Shown here one piece after another: positions 61,366 through 64,000 of a DNA stretch of 64,000 bases. This DNA is from Flavobacteriaceae bacterium (lineage in GTDB: Bacteria > Bacteroidota > Bacteroidia > Flavobacteriales > Flavobacteriaceae). The stretch is taken from positions 62,001-126,000 of the forward strand of contig JAQWSC010000007.1 of NCBI GenBank assembly GCA_029243385.1. Direction: 5' to 3'. The position numbers and the translations under genes are program-made. The notes under the pieces were generated by a model. That model ran no database searches. It saw only the letters and a list, made by a program, of their open reading frames with translations, and was not told the DNA's origin. The first letter of the stretch is position 1; the number at the start of each line of letters is the position of its first letter.

Positions 61366-63270
61366 TTGAAGAAGATTAACAAACTATCAGTACTATTAAT
61401 CACCTACAACGAAATCGATAACATCAAACGGTGTATTGAAAGCATCTCGTTTGCCGATGAAATTGTAGTTGTAGATTCTTATAGTACAGACGGAACTTGG
61501 GAATTTTTACAGTCTCAAAAAAGCATACGTTGCTTTCAAAATCCTTTTGAAAATTTTACACAACAAAAGTCCTATACCCTTTCATTAGCTACTTACGATT
61601 GGGTGTACTTTATTGACGCTGATGAAGAAATAACTGCTTCTTTACAAAAAGAGATACAAACTACTATCAATAACTCTCAAGATATTGCTGCCTATTGGAA
61701 CTATCGTGAATTTATGTTTGATAAAAAACCCCTCAGGTTCGGTGGGTGTCAAAACGATAAAATTCAGCGACTTTTCAAAAAAAGTGCGTGCTATTTTGAT
61801 CCCAACCTGACTGTTCACGAAAAACTTATTGTCAACGGAAAAGAAGGAACACTAAGCCATAAAATCATTCATTATTGTTATAAAAACTACGATGATTTTA
61901 AAGACAAAACCATCAAGTACGGTCGAATGAGTGCTGTTGATCGGTATAAAAAAGGTACTCGGTATCATTTTATATTAGCAAAAGTCAAACCTGTATGGAA
62001 GTTCATCACTCGATATATATTTAAGTTCGGGATTTTGGATGGGAAAAATGGAGTAATTTTCGCCTACTTGAGTGCTGTCGGAATTACCGAACGGTACAAA
62101 GAATTAAAAAAACTATCCTTACAACAAGACACAAGCGAAACATTAAAAATGGGTTATGAGGCTAAGCGTATTTTTCATAATAAAAGCGGATTAGGAAATT
62201 ACAGTCGAAACTTGGTTTCAAAACTTAGCAGTTACTTTCCTGGTCACTCATATTTTTTATACAATCCAAAAAAATCATCCAGCATCCTTTTTAAGACTAA
62301 CAATCAAAATGTATTTGAAAAAATGCCAACTTCGGCTATTTACAGGTTTTTTTACAACTACTGGAGGCAAAAAGGCATTGTTAAAGACCTTGTCAAGGAT
62401 GGCATTCACGTATATCATGGATTGTCGGGTGAGCTTCCGGCGGGGCTTAAAAAAAACAACATAAAAAGTGTCGTTACCATTCATGACTTGATTTTTTTAA
62501 ACCTTCCCAAATTATATCCTTTTATTGATAGAAAAATTTACACTTACAAAAGTAAAAAAGCGGCTAAAAATGCAGACTTGATAATTGCCATAAGCAAACA
62601 AACCAAAAATGACATTGTTAAATTTTATGGGGTTAATTCCTCCAAAATAAAAGTAATTTATCAAGGTTGTGATCCTGTTTTTGACGGAAAATTTAGCGCA
62701 AAAGAATGTGAAAACACACTCTCAAAGTACAATCTTCCCAAAAACTATATACTAAACGTAGGCACTATTGAGGAGCGAAAAAATCTTTTAGTAATTGTCA
62801 AAGCAATTTCAAGCCTAGACACTCATTTGGTTGTGGTAGGAAAGGAAACTCCGTACACTAAAATCGTCAAAGATTATATTATAAAATACAATATGGAAAG
62901 CAAAGTGCATTTTGTAAAAAATATTGAATCGAATGAGCTCGCAATTTTATATCAATGCGCTAAAATATTTGTTTATCCTTCTATATACGAAGGATTTGGG
63001 ATTCCTATAATCGAATCAATGATGTCCAAAACACCTGTAATTACTTCAAAAGGAGGTGTTTTTGAAGAAGTTGGAGGGCAACATTCTGTATATGTAAATC
63101 CTTTCGACGCTGATGAACTCCGAGTTGCAATTCAAAAACTATTGACAGATTCCGAAACTTGTAAAAAAATGATTGATGAAGGATCCAAACACGTTCAGAA
63201 GTTTGATAATAAAAAAGTAACTCGAGAAGTTTTTGAATGCTATAAGGAACTCTTAAGCAATCCCGAATAA
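61366..63270 (+). CDS. Fused glycosyltransferase: GT2 (WaaE/KdtX-like) plus GT4
   Basis: This 634-residue protein starts with TTG. Residues 1 to about 250 form a GT2 (GT-A) domain: LLITYNEIDNIKRCIESISF, VVVDSYSTDGTWEF and the D-x-D site YFIDADEE at 81-88, with a WaaE/KdtX-like C-terminal helix (KFGILDGKNGVIFAYLSA). From Met262 a complete GT4 (GT-B) domain follows: MGYEAKRIFHNKSGLGNYSR, VTIHDLIFLNLPKLYPF, YILNVGTIEERKNLL and the E-x7-E motif YEGFGIPIIESMMSK near residue 545. The GT4 part begins exactly where such proteins usually start, indicating fusion of two genes. Probably both domains act on LPS or capsule sugars. Confidence 0.88.
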   Translation: MKKINKLSVLLITYNEIDNIKRCIESISFADEIVVVDSYSTDGTWEFLQSQKSIRCFQNPFENFTQQKSYTLSLATYDWVYFIDADEEITASLQKEIQTTINNSQDIAAYWNYREFMFDKKPLRFGGCQNDKIQRLFKKSACYFDPNLTVHEKLIVNGKEGTLSHKIIHYCYKNYDDFKDKTIKYGRMSAVDRYKKGTRYHFILAKVKPVWKFITRYIFKFGILDGKNGVIFAYLSAVGITERYKELKKLSLQQDTSETLKMGYEAKRIFHNKSGLGNYSRNLVSKLSSYFPGHSYFLYNPKKSSSILFKTNNQNVFEKMPTSAIYRFFYNYWRQKGIVKDLVKDGIHVYHGLSGELPAGLKKNNIKSVVTIHDLIFLNLPKLYPFIDRKIYTYKSKKAAKNADLIIAISKQTKNDIVKFYGVNSSKIKVIYQGCDPVFDGKFSAKECENTLSKYNLPKNYILNVGTIEERKNLLVIVKAISSLDTHLVVVGKETPYTKIVKDYIIKYNMESKVHFVKNIESNELAILYQCAKIFVYPSIYEGFGIPIIESMMSKTPVITSKGGVFEEVGGQHSVYVNPFDADELRVAIQKLLTDSETCKKMIDEGSKHVQKFDNKKVTREVFECYKELLSNPE

Positions 63271-63273
63271 TCA

Positions 63274-64000
63274 CTAAAAACTCTTATACAATTCAATATA
63301 TTTTTTAGCCGCTTTGTCCCAGTCAAAGTTACTCGCATGACTTTGGATTTTATCCTGGTGAGCTTGACGATCGGCATTGTACGTTTGAAGACCTTTAGTA
63401 ATTTTCAATTTCATGCTCTTTTTGTCAAAATTTTCGAAATAAAAAGCCGCATCACCTCCTATTTCCAATAAAGAAGTAAACTTACTCAAAAAAACAGGCT
63501 TCCCCAATTTCATGGCCTCAACAGCAGGCATCCCAAATCCTTCGGCAAGAGAAGGAAAAAGAAATGCTGCGCAGTTTGCATACAGCCATGATTTTTCCTC
63601 ATTGGAAATTGGTCCACTCAAAACAATTCGATCCGTCAACCCTTTTTGTTGAATAATTTCTTTGCACTGATTGCCATAAGCTGTGTCGTTGAATCCACTT
63701 ATAATTAAATGATAATCAGGAAATTCTGTCATCATATCTATAAGTACTTCCCAGTTTTTTTTGGCGGAAAAATATCCGATTGAAAAAAAGAATTTTTTGT
63801 CGGAAGCCCATTGTGGACGACATGGAGCAAATTTGGCAGGAGACTCCACTCCGTTGTATATCACATGAACCTTTTTTCCATGCAATGCAATGTGTTGCTC
63901 AATCAAAGATTTTGTATAATACGAAATCGAGGTAATTGCGTCAGCTCGATCTACTTTATTCTGTAGTTTTTTTAAATACGTAACGCGCTTTTTTGGCTTT
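63274..64000 (-). CDS. GT4-family glycosyltransferase (5' end beyond the window)
   Basis: The reading frame is open from the right edge to a stop at 63274, giving 241 visible codons of the C-terminal part. Upstream codons read RADAITSISYYTKSLIEQHI, so the ORF start at an internal TTG (63906) is not the real one. GT4 features are VHVIYNGVES, FFFSIGYFSAKKNWEVLIDM and the E-x7-E motif LAEGFGMPAVEAMKLGKPVF. The gene is tail to tail with the fused glycosyltransferase, 3 bp between stops. The N-terminal GT-B half lies outside the window. Likely a polysaccharide or LPS locus starts here. Confidence 0.9.
   Translation of the reverse strand, partial: KPKKRVTYLKKLQNKVDRADAITSISYYTKSLIEQHIALHGKKVHVIYNGVESPAKFAPCRPQWASDKKFFFSIGYFSAKKNWEVLIDMMTEFPDYHLIISGFNDTAYGNQCKEIIQQKGLTDRIVLSGPISNEEKSWLYANCAAFLFPSLAEGFGMPAVEAMKLGKPVFLSKFTSLLEIGGDAAFYFENFDKKSMKLKITKGLQTYNADRQAHQDKIQSHASNFDWDKAAKKYIELYKSF

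Noticed and set aside
1-64000. CRISPR arrays, tRNA or rRNA genes, toxin-antitoxin or phage-defence genes
   Set aside because: I searched by eye and found no direct repeats with regular spacing, no tRNA cloverleaf in the intergenic regions, and no recognisable defence or toxin gene.

Overview
The window looks like a chromosomal core region of a marine-type member of the Flavobacteriaceae (Bacteroidota). The evidence is the Na+-pumping NADH:quinone reductase operon, the type IX secretion genes porT and plug (DUF5103), the lipoprotein TamL, a TonB-dependent receptor with an N-terminal carboxypeptidase-regulatory-like domain, many lipoproteins, low GC, few purine-rich Shine-Dalgarno sites, and repeated TAnnTTTG boxes (the Bacteroidota -7 element) just upstream of genes. 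No tRNA, rRNA, CRISPR array, insertion sequence, prophage or defence island is visible.

Layout. 1-5563: two divergent GNAT genes, a VanY-type lipoprotein, gpmI, then a lipoprotein/map/methyltransferase run. 5560-12857 (minus): nqrABCDEF, a terminator, a small conserved gene of unknown function, and apbE, whose product attaches FMN to NqrB and NqrC. 13055-16444: T9SS plug protein, apaG, pruA. 16452-22356: rsmG, a fatty acid desaturase, an aspartate-type aminotransferase, trkH and trkA. 22357-23212: the only long stretch without an intact gene; it holds a decayed reading frame on the minus strand. 23235-27986: ubiE/menG, porT, an RNA methyltransferase and tamL. 28040-33406: fbaA, accD, a lipoprotein, rpsO and pnp. 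33489-35859 (minus): a small coiled-coil gene, zapA, a 6S-like RNA and rny.

35968-42529: an M23 peptidase/TonB-receptor pair on the plus strand facing rocD and a cysteine desulfurase. 42626-43396: a LytTR response regulator interrupted by one in-frame stop. 43523-58564: a second RNA methyltransferase, an M48 peptidase, a bifunctional (p)ppGpp enzyme, fur, purA, an OstA-like protein, a class III aminotransferase, a TPR protein, two tandem DUF368 transporters, aroE and a DUF349 protein. 58566-60358 (minus): mazG, def, ruvX. 60451-64000: dapD and two glycosyltransferase genes, one of which encodes a GT2-GT4 fusion.

Functional links. NQR, ApbE and the K+ system TrkAH concern ion homeostasis and the sodium gradient. 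RocD and PruA together convert ornithine to glutamate through glutamate semialdehyde. PNPase, RNase Y and S15 are grouped around RNA metabolism, with the 6S-like RNA between zapA and rny. TamL, OstA, PorT, plug, the M23 peptidase and the TonB receptor belong to the envelope. Map and Def together process protein N-termini.

Most of the window is ordinary core genome, and I did not find a new multi-gene system. The items most worth a second look are the rod-shaped RNA downstream of zapA, the response regulator with a single nonsense codon, the fused glycosyltransferase, the cysteine cluster in ornithine aminotransferase, and the hairpin at the predicted 5' end of the rpsO mRNA.
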